Positions 1 to 10,867 of a stretch of 64,000 bases of DNA are shown in pieces. A program made the position numbers and the translations under genes. Position 1 is the stretch's first letter; each line of letters opens with the position of its first letter. This stretch comes from Inia geoffrensis (taxonomy: Eukaryota > Chordata > Mammalia > Artiodactyla > Iniidae): NCBI GenBank assembly GCA_036417435.1, contig CM070912.1, positions 23,114,055 through 23,178,054 on the forward strand. The letters are read 5' to 3'. The notes under the pieces are model-generated. The model was not told where the DNA came from, made no database searches, and worked only from the letters and a program-made list of their open reading frames with translations.

Positions 1-220
1 AAAAAAAAAAAAAAAAGAAAGAAATAGTTATGTAATCATGGATCCAGGCTTAAAAGCCATGCTTATAAACTAGTTTTTATAAAATTCCATGTGTAAAACG
101 TCTTTTAAGAAAACGTTGTCAAGAGATAACAAGCGTTGGTGAAAATGTGGAGAAAGGACAATCCTTGTGCCCTGTTGGTGGGAATATAAATTGGTACAGT
201 CATTATATAAAAATGTATGG

Positions 221-420
221 GGCTTCCCTGGTGGCGCAGTGGTTGAGAGTCCTCCTGCCGAGGCAGGGAACACGGGTTCGTGCCCCGATCCCGGAAGATC
301 CCACATGCCGCGGAGCGGCTGGGCCTGTGAGTCGTGGCTGCTGAGCCTGCGCGTCTGGAGCCTGTGCTCCGCGAAGGGAGAGGCCACAGCAGTGAGAGGC
401 CCGCGTGCTGCAAAAAAAAA
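221..420 (+). mobile_element. CHR SINE, short form
   Basis: A tRNA-derived SINE with an A-box-like head (TGGCGCAGTGGTTGAGAG), a B-box (GGTTCGTGCCCC) and an A-tail, inserted in an L1. The target-site duplication aatgtatgg lies at 212-220 and 421-429. It has a few point differences from the other short copies in the window. Confidence 0.95.
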
Positions 421-542
421 AATGTATGGAGGCTCCTCAAATATTAAATATGATCCAGCAATCCCACTTCTGGGTATATACCCAAAGACATGCAAACAAT
501 GTGTCTACTGACACATGAATGGATAAAGAAAATGTGATAGAT

Positions 543-543
<1 letters not shown>

Positions 544-593
<50 letters not shown>

Positions 594-611
594 GATAGAT
601 AGATAGATAGA
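544..611 (+). repeat. (GATA)n microsatellite
   Basis: About 16 GATA units, with one interruption (GATGATA) near 590, lie inside the L1 fragment. Confidence 0.97.
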
Positions 612-1135
612 ATTCAAACACAGAAAGGAAGGAAGTCATGCCATTTGTGACAACATAAATGAAGCTGGAGGGTATTATGTTAAGTGAAACAAGCCAGATA
701 CAGAAAGACAAACTATATGATTTCACTTATATGTAAAATCTTTAAAGCCAAATTAACAGAAACAGCAAGTAGAATAGTGGTTGCCAAGGGCTGGGGTGGG
801 AGTGGGGGGATGGGAGGGAATGGGGAAATATTGGTCAAAGGGTACAGCTTTCCAGTTATAAGATGAATAAGTTCTGGGGATGTAATGGACAGCATGGTGA
901 CTATAGTTAGTAACACTCTATTGTTTACTTGAAAGTTGCTGTGAGAGCAGATCTTAAATGATCTCTCCACCACCAACACCACCACACAAAAATGGTAATT
1001 ATGTGAGATAATGGAGGTGCTAACTAACTTTATACAGGTAATCATTTCACAATATATACATGTATCAAATTATCATGTCGTATACCTTAAACCTACACCA
1101 TGTCAATTATATCTCAATAAGACTGGAAGAAAAGA

Positions 1136-1519
1136 GAAAATGTTGTCAGGTTAATTATCCATCTGAGCTGACAATGAAATATGATACAGTCATTTAAGTT
1201 TTTTCAAATAACTTTCAACCATGTGCCATGATATTTAGGATTTATAGTATTTGCTGGGTTTTCTTCAATAAGCATATGTTAGTTTTGTAGTGAGAGAAGC
1301 TGTTTTACCATAAGCTGTATTAAAGTAAAATAAGGAAGTGAAGGGGTTGGGGGGTCTTGGACCTCCCAGGACCTCCTCATCCCTGTGTGGCCACACTGGT
1401 CTTCCCTGTCAGCCAAGTTCGACTATTTCACCAGGTAAGATTTACTGAAATCCAGACATCAGCTCCACATTCTCTCTGTAACTGCAGATGGGCCTCACCC
1501 CAACCTGTCTCCATCATGG
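1136..1519. other. Unassigned non-coding stretch
   Basis: No gene and no repeat family that I recognise lies between the L1 end and the MLT1 LTR. Confidence 0.5.
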
Positions 1520-1872
1520 ACTGAATGTTTGTGATCCTCCTAAATTCATACATTGAAGGCCTAACCCACAATATGATGGGGGCTTTGGGAGGCAATTAGG
1601 TTTAGATGAGGTCACAAGGGTGGGGCCCCCATGATGGGATTAGTGTCCTTGTAAGAAGGGGAAGAGACAACAGAGCTCTCTCTCCACCATGTGAGGACAC
1701 AGTGAGAAGGCAGCGAACTACAATCTAGGAGGAGACTTTTTACAAGAACCCGACAATTCTGGCACCCTGATCTTGGACTTCCAGCTTCTAGAACTGTGAG
1801 AAATAAATGTCTGTTGTTTATAAGCTGCCCAGTCTATTGTATTTTGTTACTGCAGCCAGAATGGACCAAGAC
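1520..1872 (+). mobile_element. MLT1-type solo LTR (ERVL-MaLR)
   Basis: The sequence shows the MLT1 signature: GAATGTTTGTG near the start, CCATGTGAGGACACAGTGAG in the middle, CTTGGACTTCCAGC, AGAACTGTGAGAAATAAATG with the LTR poly(A) signal, and a GGACCAAGACA end. There is no internal retroviral sequence, so this is a solo LTR. Confidence 0.88.
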
Positions 1873-1899
1873 AATCTCCCTCCTAGCAGCCAGAGGAAT

Positions 1900-2285
1900 A
1901 ATTGCAGAATTTGCCTCTAATTGTGTACCCCTGCTTAAACATTTTGGTTGGCCCCACTGCCCTCAGGACAGACCTGCACCCCTTACCTTTCCACCCTTCC
2001 ACCCTCCTCTAGGGCCCCTACCATCCTATTCCCTGTGCTCCAGCTACCTCGGACTACTTTCAGCTCTTCAAACGCTACCTAGGCCTTTGCTCATGAGGTT
2101 TCCTACACTGAGAGCCCCATTTTCTTGATTTTTCACCCAGTTAGCTGAGAGTCAGCCTCCAGGGGTCAACTTAGGTGTCATTGCCTCTGACCCCCCAAGT
2201 CAGAGGTAGGAACTTTCCTCTGAACTCCTGGGCCCCGTGCCAGCTCTCTCAGAGCAAGTACTACATCTATAACTGTCTATTCATG
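1900..2285 (+). mobile_element. L2 fragment
   Basis: Pyrimidine-rich sequence with GGCCTTTGCTCATG followed by sequence typical of the L2 3' region. It is old and gapped. Confidence 0.55.
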
Positions 2286-2319
2286 ATTGTATGAGTCAGT
2301 CCCAACAGAAGAGATGATC

Positions 2320-2845
2320 CTCTCAAAACAGGACAATGTAGAAAATATTGCTTGTGTTAATATTGCCAGGGAACAAAGAATCCCAAAACTTAGTGACTCA
2401 ACATAACAACCCAGTTTTATTATCTCTTTTGATTCTAGGGGTTGACCAGGCTCAGCTGGCAATTCTTCCGCTCTACATGTTGTCACCTGGAACTGCAGTC
2501 ATCTGAAGGCTCAGCTGGGCTGGGTGTCCAGGTGGCTCACTCACATGGCTGGCGGCTGCAAGCTCAGCCGGGGCTGTTGACTAGAGCACCGAAGCTCTCC
2601 AACCTGTGGCCTCTCCATGCCACTTGGTGTTCCCACAGCCTGGCAGCTAGGTTCTAACTGAGAGAGTCCCAAGCATGTGTAAGCAGAAGCTGCACGTCTC
2701 TACAGGTCCAGCCTTAGATGATACACAGCATCACTTCCACCACATTCCACTGAGCAAAGAAATTCACAAGGCCAGCCCTGATTCAGGGGGAAGGGAAACA
2801 GACTCCACCTCTTGATAGGAGGAATAGCTGGAATTTACAGCTTAC
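2320..2845. mobile_element. Ancient interspersed repeat, family not named
   Basis: It contains the recurrent CTCAGCTGG, TGGCTCACTCACATGGCTGG, CACAAGGCCAGCCCTGATTC and GACTCCACCTCTTGATAGGA blocks of a common mammalian medium-copy repeat. I recognise the pattern but not the family with certainty. Confidence 0.6.
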
Positions 2846-2849
2846 CTTT

Positions 2850-3295
2850 TTTTGTTTCAATTGAAATACATTTGACATATAACATTTTGTACCTTTAAAG
2901 TGCACAAGCTATTAGTTTGATACATTTATATTTAGTAATATGATTACCATTGTAGGGATAATTAGCAACTCTATCACATCACATAATTGTCATTTCCTTT
3001 TAGTGGTTAAAATAAGTTCTAGTCTCTTAGCGAGTTTGATGATGATAATACAATATTGTTGTCTACAGTCATTATCCTGTGCATTAGATCCCTAGGACTC
3101 ACTACAAGTTTGTACCTTAAACAGCATCTGTTCTATCCCCCCAACTGCCATCCCCTGGGAACCACCATTTGACTCTGCTTTTATGAATTTGGCTTTTTTA
3201 GATTCCACATATAAGTTACATCATGCAGTATTTGTCTTTCTCCCTCTGACTTACCTCACTGAGTATAATGCCTTCGAGGTCTTTAATCCACTACA
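2850..3295 (-). mobile_element. L1 3' UTR fragment
   Basis: Antisense L1 3' UTR: TTGAAATACATTTGACATATAA at the low end, then GATTCCACATATAAGTTACATCATG and ACTGAGTATAATGCC at the high end. Confidence 0.85.
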
Positions 3296-3299
3296 AGTG

Positions 3300-5080
3300 T
3301 TTGTTTACAAAAGGGCTAGTGACAAAGGTGTAGGTGCAGGGGAGCCATGTAGGATAGTGTGTCACCTGGGGTTAGTGGTCACAGGGAAGGAGTGGTTACC
3401 AGAATCCAAAGGAATGAGATTTGCAGGGAAATGGCTGCCTCACAAAGAAGAGTGACTTTCAGTTGAAGGCCATCTCCAGCCCAAGGCACAGGAATAAATA
3501 CCCTGGCCTCCATCGCCTTCCTCCCTCCAATCTCCTGCCAGGGCTCCCTCTCGGCCAAACCCAACCAGAAGCCGGATGGCTGCGAGCCCATTGAGGTAAT
3601 CTACAAAGCCCAACTTCCTGGGGCAAAAGAGGGGTGGAGAGTGGATCTGGGGGGACAGACAGAGATTCAGCATATGTGTCCACTTTCCCTACCAGACTGT
3701 AGTTACCAGACTGTAAACCCTTAGAAGACCAGCACATTTAATCAGTCAGGTGAGGCCGGGCTGTGTTTGCAGAAACACACAAGCCTCGACACTTAGTTGC
3801 ATAAAAGAGTGAAGTTTCTTTCTTCTTCATGCATGTGTATGTACCTCGTGGGTCTCTGCTCACCGTGGTCACCCAGGCACTCAGAGACCCAGAAGGTCCC
3901 AAGGCTGGCAGGGACGCCACTATTTTGCACAGTGCCACAGGGAAGAAAGCACGGGAGGGCATCTTGACAACCATGGAATCTTTCTCCTGGAAATGACACC
4001 AATCACTCCCACTACAACTCACTGGCCAGGAGTGGTCACCCACCCTCCCACAAAGAAACTGATGTGCAATCCCACCACACATCCAGAAGGCAGCAAGCTG
4101 GAAATACTGGGTCAACAGCACTAACATCCTGTTCTTGTTTGCATCCCTGGCCCCTAGTGCAGCACCCTGCTAATGTTTGTCAACTGACTAAATGACTATC
4201 ATAGCAGGACCATTCTCCTGTTGGTGGCAGAGAATAGAAGGGTGAGAATAATCCACTGGGCTACTTGTCCCCCAAAGTGACCTTCAGGTAGAAAAAATGT
4301 GACAGCAAAACGATTACAAGAAAACGCATAAATAGCCATTGCTCACTTACTCATTCAACATATGCATAGTGACTGCCTAGAAGTATCCTGATTCCCATAG
4401 ATTCTGGTATTTGGACAGGAAAGGGCTCTGTATTGCTCAAGTTTTTGTTTGCAAGCAATAGAAACTGGCTCTGGTTAATTAAGCAGTAAAGGTGTTTGGT
4501 CAAAAGTTATTGGAGGAGTTTTGTAATCGTCTGGACCCAATGGGGCCCAGAGAGGGGAAGCCAGGTCTCCCAGGGCAGGGACACTGGGAAGGGGACACGC
4601 CAGAGGAAGGCCCACCCTGAGCCTGTTCTGGTTTCCCCCTTGCATGGCATCTGCCCAGCTGGCAATGGATACATTTCCTCTGCTCTGTCCTCTTTCTTCT
4701 CCCCCAGCTCCTGGTTTCTTCCTCTGCCCTGACTCACTTTCATCCCTGCCTGCCCCCGTTACATAACTGTCCCCTGTTATGTAACCCAAGTCACCCCAGG
4801 CTCCCGTCCCCTCCTTGCGGCTCCCACTTCAGCCTCGCCTGTCAGGTACAATCCTTCACAGTTGGCTGGGCCAAACCCTCAAGAGGAACGCAGAGAGAGG
4901 GAGGAGGGGGAGGGAGGGGGAAGGGGAGAGGGAGAGGCCATTCCTCTTCCCAGCCGGGGCTGGACGAGGCTCCCTGGGAGGAAGGAGCTCTGGAGGGTCC
5001 TGTTCTGCACATGAAGCCCTGGCCCATGGCCTGCTGTCAGGGGACACAAGCTGGTTTTCTGTGCCTCAACTTCCACTTCT
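3300..5080. other. Mostly unassigned upstream DNA
   Basis: This is intergenic sequence upstream of GPRC5B. A short L2 3' end (+) may lie at 4140-4195, and part of the unassigned family also seen at 16.45 kb lies at 4437-4640. Otherwise no gene, exon or repeat is supported. Confidence 0.5.
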
Positions 5081-5084
5081 GTAA

Positions 5085-5335
5085 AATGGGGATAGAGATA
5101 TAGTTAATAATACTGTATTGCATACTTGAAATTTGCTAAAAGAATAGATCTTAAGTGATTTGACCACATCCCCCTAAAAAAAGAAATAACTTTGTAAGGT
5201 GATAGAGTGTTAATTTGCTTAATTGTGGTAATATTTCATAATGTATACATATATCAAATCATGTCATATGCCTCAAATACAATTTTTATTTGCCAATTAT
5301 ACCTCAAAAAAGCTGGAAAAACATTTTGATAAAGG
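5085..5335 (+). mobile_element. L1 3' UTR fragment
   Basis: It is close in sequence to the 900-1125 L1 tail: TACTTGAAATTTGCTAAAAG, TAATATTTCATAATGTATAC, and CCAATTATACCTCAAAAAAG at the end. Confidence 0.8.
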
Positions 5336-5384
5336 TAAATGTGGATATATTTTATCTCATGGGATTATCACAGGATTTGAAAAG

Positions 5385-5410
5385 TTATATATATATATAT
5401 ATATATATAT
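5385..5410. repeat. (AT)n microsatellite
   Basis: About 13 AT dinucleotides after AAAGTT. Confidence 0.9.
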
Positions 5411-5460
5411 AATTTAGAACAGTGCCTGACACTCCATAAATACTAAAGAACTATTTGCAG

Positions 5461-5585
5461 GATTTCCCTGGCAGCCCAGTGGTTAAAATTCCACGCTTCC
5501 AAGGGAAGGGGTACAAGTTTGATCCCTGGTGGGGAGACTAAGATCCCACATGCCACACAATGCAGCCAAAAAATAATGTTTTTTT
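5461..5585 (+). mobile_element. Old CHR-type SINE
   Basis: A diverged short copy: TTTCCCTGGCAGCCCAGTGG at the start, TTTGATCCCTGGTGGGGAG in the B-box area, and GATCCCACATGCC before an A-rich tail. It is older than the copies with intact duplications. Confidence 0.85.
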
Positions 5586-5661
5586 TAAAAAACAGCTTTA
5601 AAAAATAAATAAATAACTATTTGCTTTCTTTTGGTGGAGATGGATTCTAAATGTGTGTCTT

Positions 5662-6150
5662 GATCAGTGGTTCTCAAACTTTATGTTCTCAGAACCCCTT
5701 TACACTCTTAAAATTGATAGAAGACTTCAAAGAGTTTTTGTTTAGGTGGGTTATACCTACCAATATTTACCATATTTTAAATTAAAGCCAAGGAATTTTT
5801 TAAAATATTTATTCATTTATCTAAAATTAATAATAATAAACTCATCACCTGTTAATGCAAAATCTTTTTAACAAAAAAACCCCTCGATTTCCCAGAACAA
5901 AAAGCACTAGTGATATTTTACATTTTTGAAAATCTCTGTTATGTCTGACTTAATAGAAGCCAGCTAGCTATATGCCACATCTGCCAATGCATTCAACCTG
6001 TTGCAATATCAAGTGTCTTGAAGATGCTAGAAAATTTCACTGTATACTCATGACAGAATGATAGTGAAAAGGACAAATAAGACTTTTGTACTGTTATGAA
6101 AACAGTTTTGAAATGGCAGACGCCCTGAGAGGTTCCCTGGAACACACCTT
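5662..6150 (+). mobile_element. Non-autonomous hAT-Charlie-type DNA transposon
   Basis: It opens with the terminal repeat CAGTGGTTCTCAAACTTT and follows a known mammalian hAT consensus (AACCCCTTTACACTCTTAAAA, GTGGGTTATACCTACC, AATAATAATAAACTCAT, GACGCCCTGAGAGG). The 3' terminal repeat is eroded. Confidence 0.75.
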
Positions 6151-6249
6151 GGGAAAAACCTGGTACATTGAGGAGAGGAAGAGGGCAGAGAAAACAGGCA
6201 TATTTTCATGTCTTCACCCAATTTGTGAAGCCCTACTTGGCACCAACTC

Positions 6250-6430
6250 CATCCAGGCAATGATGCAAAGCCTTTGACAGGTATCAGCTCAGTTACTATT
6301 CATTTAACTCTGATGGGCGGGGCCTGTTATGATCACCCTCCACTGCACAGATGCAGAAACCAGCCTAGACACTGAGACACTAAGTGACTTTTCCAAGGTT
6401 GCTCAGTGATCTTGATATTCAGTGCCCAGT
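6250..6430 (-). mobile_element. MIR SINE
   Basis: Antisense MIR core: CAGATGCAGAAACC, AGTGACTTTTCCAAGGTTGC, CTCAGTG. Confidence 0.65.
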
Positions 6431-7700
6431 ATTTCTGACTCAAGAGCTCCTGCTCTTAAACTCGGAGTTCTAATGTTTCCTCCCACCCAGCTAGGCCACT
6501 TCTGGCCAATGAAATGTAAGGGGGAAGTCCACAGCTGAGAGGAGATGGGGAAAGGGGTAGTTCTAGGAATGATTTCCTTCCTGGTTAACAGGAGGCTCAT
6601 AAGGAGAGTTCTCTTCCCTGAACACCTCTTTCCTACATTTTGAGAGTATCAGATGAAGACTTGATGGTGCTGTGGCAACCATCTTGTGACCATGAGGTGC
6701 CAACCTGAGGATAGCACAACAGAAGGCTGGAAAGAGTCTGGGCCCTTGTTGACATTGTTGAGCCATGAATCAACTGTGAGCTCACTCACATCCCAACTTA
6801 CTGTTGTATGATAACAAGAATCCCTATTGTTTAGACCATTTTTTGTTCTGTTACTTGAATACTGCCTAACCTACAGCTTTTGGGACATTTGGAGCATGCC
6901 CCAATGTTGGCCTCACAGGGAACCAGAGGGGCCATGATGAGACTATTCCAAATAATTTGTGGACCACAGACAAGGACCTGTGGGAGCCAATGCAGGAGAG
7001 AAATAGCAAGTGGCTGCTACATGGTGATGACAGTTGACACCCTGGTTTGTGGACACCTGTGACGCAACCCGATGGGGACTCTGGAAATAACTGAGGAACA
7101 CTTTGCAAGAGTGACTGAATCTTCTAACACATAATGGGAGGCATAAGTTACACTGAGGCAAGAAAGAGTGTGATGATTGATTAGTGATGTCTGTCACAGG
7201 CACAAACCCATAGAGTGGTAGCAATGATATGTCCCACACTTGCTTACTTCTGGCTGCTCACTCCAAAAATGCATCCAGAGATGACAATAGCCTGAAGTGT
7301 CCCTCACTCCCACTCTGGAGGGAAAGTCAGTTTCTGGAGTCTCTGGGAAAGCTGAGCCCCCAAGCAAGGGCTCCCAGAGCTCCATTAATTGGAGGCACTC
7401 CCACATGCCTTGGACTAACCACCTCTCACACTCTAGTGAAACAGTCTGCTGCCTCAGCTGGCCTGGAGCTCCCTGAAGCAGAATCCACCTCATGTCCATC
7501 TGTGAACCACAACGGGATCAGGCACAGAGCCTGGCACTTAGCAGATACCCAAGGATCATGTTAGTGATGCCATCAAGGTCTTATATTCAGGCAGTCGCCT
7601 GTCTGAGGCAATTAGAGGGGTACTGAAATTATCCTATCAGATGCTTGAATCCCCATGATTCAAATTCACTTCTCCATGGAGTTAAGTTGATGTTTCCAGA
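6431..7700. other. Unassigned upstream DNA
   Basis: No gene, exon or named repeat is supported in this stretch. Confidence 0.5.
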
Positions 7701-7707
7701 AATTTCA

Positions 7708-7880
7708 CCTGCGAGGTAGTGCAGTGAATGGGAAGAGCATGAGTAGCTAGGTTCACATCCTGCCTCTGCTCACTTACCAGCCATGAGACTTCAGACAAGT
7801 CATTCAACCTTTCCAAGACTCAAATTTGTCACAGCAAGATACCGATATCTACCTCAGAAGGTTCCATGGGTAGAACAAGA
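7708..7880 (+). mobile_element. MIR SINE
   Basis: Sense MIR with CTAGGTTCACATCCTGCCTC, GAGACTTCAGACAAGTCATT and a CCTTTCCAAGACTC core. Confidence 0.75.
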
Positions 7881-8024
7881 TGATCCACAGAAATGGGCTT
7901 GGCAATTCCAGAGTCCTGAGCAGCACCTTCATTTGGAAGATGATCTATTTGGCAGAGAAAAGAGGTTTGGATAGAGAATAGACATACTTCAAAGGGGAAA
8001 GCAAGGCTGGAATTTAATTATTCG

Positions 8025-8140
8025 CTTAGTCAACAAATATCTGTTGAACTGGGCACAGGATACAAGGATGAACAACAGACATGGTTCCTGTTTTCATTGA
8101 GCTTAGAGCCTCTAGTCACATGAGTAAATAAAAAACTGAA
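8025..8140 (-). mobile_element. L2 3' end
   Basis: Antisense L2 tail: GTCAACAAATATCTGTTGAA, GGGCACAGGATACAAGGATG, CATTGAGCTTAGAGCCT. Confidence 0.7.
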
Positions 8141-8149
8141 ATATCAGTT

Positions 8150-8285
8150 CCACAGTCATACTAATCGCATATAAAGTGTTCAATAGCCACGGATTGCTGG
8201 TGACTACCATACTGGACGATGCAGATAGAGAACACTTCCATCATTGTGGAAAGTTCTTATTGGGACAGCACTGAGATACGGCCTA
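8150..8285 (-). mobile_element. DNA-transposon-like remnant
   Basis: It has GTGTTCAATAGCCACGG and AGTTCTTATTGGGACAGCAC, the pattern of a common mammalian element with CTGTCCAATAGAA ends, here reversed. A related end occurs at 62840. The family is not named. Confidence 0.5.
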
Positions 8286-8557
8286 ACAGGGAGACAGACA
8301 CTAAAAAACGAGCCACACAAACACCTAATTACACATCGTGACATTTGTCAGTAGAAAAGCCGCAGGCAGTGCTCTCATCATTTTTCAGTTGAGAAGTAGA
8401 GCCAGGGAAGCCATTAGCTTGAAGTGACTGAGTATTTAAGATCTGATATAGCTCCTGGCGCCTCCTAGAGCTGTCCCCTCCAGGGCTGGAAACCGGGAGA
8501 GCACTCCGGGGACATGAGGCTTGTCTATGATGATATCTGATCTTGCAGCAAATGACA

Positions 8558-8795
8558 CTAGTTTAGCCACTGGTTGAGAGGAAGTGCCTGGGTTGAATCC
8601 TAGCTCTGCCAACTGTATGACTGTGGCGGGTAATTAACCTCCCTGGGCCTCAGTGTCTGCATCTGTAACATGGATGAACAACAGTATCTGGCATAGAGGG
8701 TTGCTGGGAGGATTAAATACTTTGAAGAATATAAAGCCCTTAGAAGATCTCCTGGCCCACAGTGAGTACTACATAAGTTATCATGATGATGGTGA
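8558..8795 (+). mobile_element. MIR SINE
   Basis: Near full-length sense MIR: GGTTGAATCCTAGCTCTGCC, CTGGGCCTCAGTGTCTGCAT, GGGAGGATTAAATAC, CACAGTGAGTACTA. Confidence 0.85.
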
Positions 8796-8984
8796 TGGGT
8801 CCTTGGGACCTTGAACTTTGGGCGGGGGAGGCAGGGGAAGATGCACCTGCTACTCAATAGCTTCCTTCATTTTCACCCTTTGCTTCCCAAAGTATCATCA
8901 CTCAAAGCTAAACTGATCATCACAGTCAGGGTCCCTCTGTAAAATAAGCCAGGAAAGGGAATATAACCATGATTGTAATATTAA

Positions 8985-9345
8985 CCAAACTCACACTAAC
9001 AATTTTCCATGCCAGGCTCTGTGTGAAGCCCTTTGCAGGTATTGTGTTGTTTTTTGTTTATTTGTTTGGCCACACCGTGCGTCTTGTGGGATTTTAGTTC
9101 CCTGACCAGGGATCGAACCCGGGCCCTTGGCAGTGAAAGCGCAGGGTCCTAACCACTGGACCACCAGGGAATTCTCTGTATTATATGTTTAATCTTTACA
9201 ATAACCCCAATAGGCATGTACTACTACAATTATCTCCATTTTGCGTATGAGGAAATTGAGGCTTAGAAAGTTGAATTTGCCCACGTTTACAGAGGAAAAG
9301 AAAAGGATCTTGGCGTCAGTTCCACTAAATACCAGCAGGTGACAG
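8985..9345 (-). mobile_element. MIR/L2-type repeat split by a SINE
   Basis: Antisense repeat (CATGCCAGGCTCTGTGTGAA before the split, then ATTTTGCGTATGAGGAAATT and GAGGCTTAGAAAG) interrupted by the CHR SINE at 9063-9173. Confidence 0.75.
9063..9173 (-). mobile_element. Old CHR-type SINE
   Basis: Antisense copy: GATCGAACCCGGGCCC (B-box) and CTAACCACTGGACCACCAGG (A-box end). It is short and diverged, inside an older MIR/L2 repeat. Confidence 0.88.
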
Positions 9346-9399
9346 TGCCCATCCATTTTCTAGTTCCCCAGTCTGGCGGGAACACTGAGGAGGGGTCGT

Positions 9400-9475
9400 A
9401 CCGCAAACATTTAAAGATTGTCTACTGAGTGCCAAGCACTGTTCTAGGCGTTGAGGATACGTCTGCCGATGAAAC
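9400..9475 (-). mobile_element. L2 3' fragment
   Basis: CTACTGAGTGCCAAGCACTG followed by TTCTAGGCGTTGAGGATAC, an antisense L2 tail. Confidence 0.6.
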
Positions 9476-9837
9476 CGGGATAGTTTTCTGTTTTCGTGCT
9501 TCTTCTCCTCCATTTTTCCTTAAAATTAACATAAAATATTTGGAGAGATGCGTGCCCAAAGGATACGTGGCCTGCCTAGGAGAAAACGGTCTTGGCTGGT
9601 AGGAGAGGATACTTGGGAGGCTGGAGGTTGGCAGGAAGGGGTGAGAATATCTGAAAGGTCCGGAGACCCCAAAGATCAGGGCCTAGAAATATGCCCAGAA
9701 GGGGGTGCTACTCCGCAACCCATCTTCCCGCCTCCCCACCCCCCTTCCCCCACGCAGAGAAGTGGGAAACAGGGGTCATCTCCCTGTCCTGTCTTGTAGG
9801 GCCGGGATGGGGTGGGAGGGTCTTACCCACACCACAA

Positions 9838-9900
9838 GTGGGGGGGGGGGTCCTCAAAGTTCTGGGGGCTTTTTTCGGGGGAGGGGGCGACCTGGAGAAG
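9838..9900 (+). repeat. G-run tract, G-quadruplex prone
   Basis: G-runs of 11, 5, 5 and 5 lie within about 55 bases, at the upstream edge of the CpG island. Four runs of at least three G with short loops fit an intramolecular G-quadruplex on the + strand. Confidence 0.6.
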
Positions 9901-10616
9901 ACGGTCAGAAGCTGGAGCGCAGCCCCCAGACCCGGTCGAGGCAATGCCGACATCGGACAGCCGGGTGGACTACGTCGAGCCAGACTTCAAGCGGGTCCCG
10001 CGGCTGCCCCGTGGATGCGCATCCCGCCTGTGCCCTGGGCGTCTGCGGAGCGCCAAGCCGGTGGCCCCGGGCCTCCGAATGTGTGACCGGGAAGGTCGTG
10101 GACGTGTGTGTATGTGGATGATGTGTAGGGGGACGGTGATGGGATACTGCGTGTGGAGCCACGTGAAGGGTTTACCGTGTGGACCTGTATGTTTGGAGTG
10201 GCCAAGGATGCGGGTGTTGGGCTCAGGGTGCGTAAAGGGACAAGGACACTTGCGGGGGGGAGGGTAATGGGAGTGTACCCAGGCGAGTTGGGGCTGTCTA
10301 GTTGATATTGGGACGTTGGTGATTTTGGAACGCTCGCGGCGGAATCCTCTCTGCGCCCTGGATAGGGTGCTGGTATATTGTGGGGAAGTTAATGTTTAGG
10401 AACCCATGGTTTAGAAAGCCCCTCCATGTGTGTGTTTCTGAAAGTGGATCATCCTGGGGATGTGTCCGGCGAGTCCGCACTGCTTATGGACGCACTGTGG
10501 ATGTGCGGGTGGTTAACTGGGGACACTGGAGAGGACTCGCCTCAGCGCCCCAGGCCAGGAGCAAGGAGATCGCGCGGGGCTGCTTTCGGAACACTCAGCC
10601 TAGCCTGGGCCGGGGA

Positions 10617-10687
10617 GGGGCGGGGCTTGGAAGCTCCGGGGGCGGGGCGGGGCCTCCCGGGGGCGGGCCGGCCGGAGGGGCGGGGCC
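10617..10687 (+). promoter_or_regulatory. GC-box (Sp/KLF) cluster
   Basis: At least four GGGGCGGGG-type boxes sit at about 10617, 10640, 10668 and 10677, directly upstream of the probable first exon. Sp1/KLF proteins bind such boxes in TATA-less promoters. Their function here is inferred. Confidence 0.7.
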
Positions 10688-10689
10688 GC

Positions 10690-10867
10690 GGCGGCTGCAG
10701 CAGCGCGGGCCGGGCCAGGGGGCGCCTAGCTCGGCAGCGGCTCGCGAGTGCGATGCAGTGAGGTCGGACGGGCGGGCGCGCTGCGCTGGGGACACGGCTG
10801 CGCTGCAGAGATGTGACTCGGACCGAGGGCCAGCAGGAGCATCGGCGCTGCGGGGCCGCGGGGGTCG
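10690..10867 (+). other. GPRC5B: GPRC5B exon 1 (5' UTR)
   Basis: The 3' boundary is a clear splice donor (TCG then GTGAGT at 10868) inside the CpG island, just downstream of the GC boxes. No reading frame here joins the exon 2 frame with recognisable protein, which fits a non-coding first exon as known for this gene family. The 5' limit is a guess. Open frames across this area are by-products of high GC content. Confidence 0.65.

Larger units (their letters stand above)
105..1135 (+). mobile_element. L1 3' end (L1M-type), interrupted
   Basis: The sequence follows the classic L1 3' region: the GTGGAGAAAGGACAA start, CCAGCAATCCCACTTCTGGG, the GTGACAACATAAATGAAGC block, then the 3' UTR to about 1135. 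A CHR SINE (221-420) and a GATA microsatellite (544-611) interrupt it. Confidence 0.85.

Noticed and set aside
221..300. tRNA gene call at SINE heads
   Set aside because: The A- and B-box-like sequences belong to CHR SINEs with tails and target duplications. They do not fold as intact tRNA genes.
1520..1872. MLT1 LTR as part of an intact endogenous retrovirus
   Set aside because: No gag, pol or env sequence lies next to it, or next to the copy at 46926. Both are solo LTRs.
7229..7564. Open frames of about 100 codons upstream of GPRC5B (also 3738-4127 and 13936-14409)
   Set aside because: No recognisable domain, no splice context and equal open frames on the other strand.
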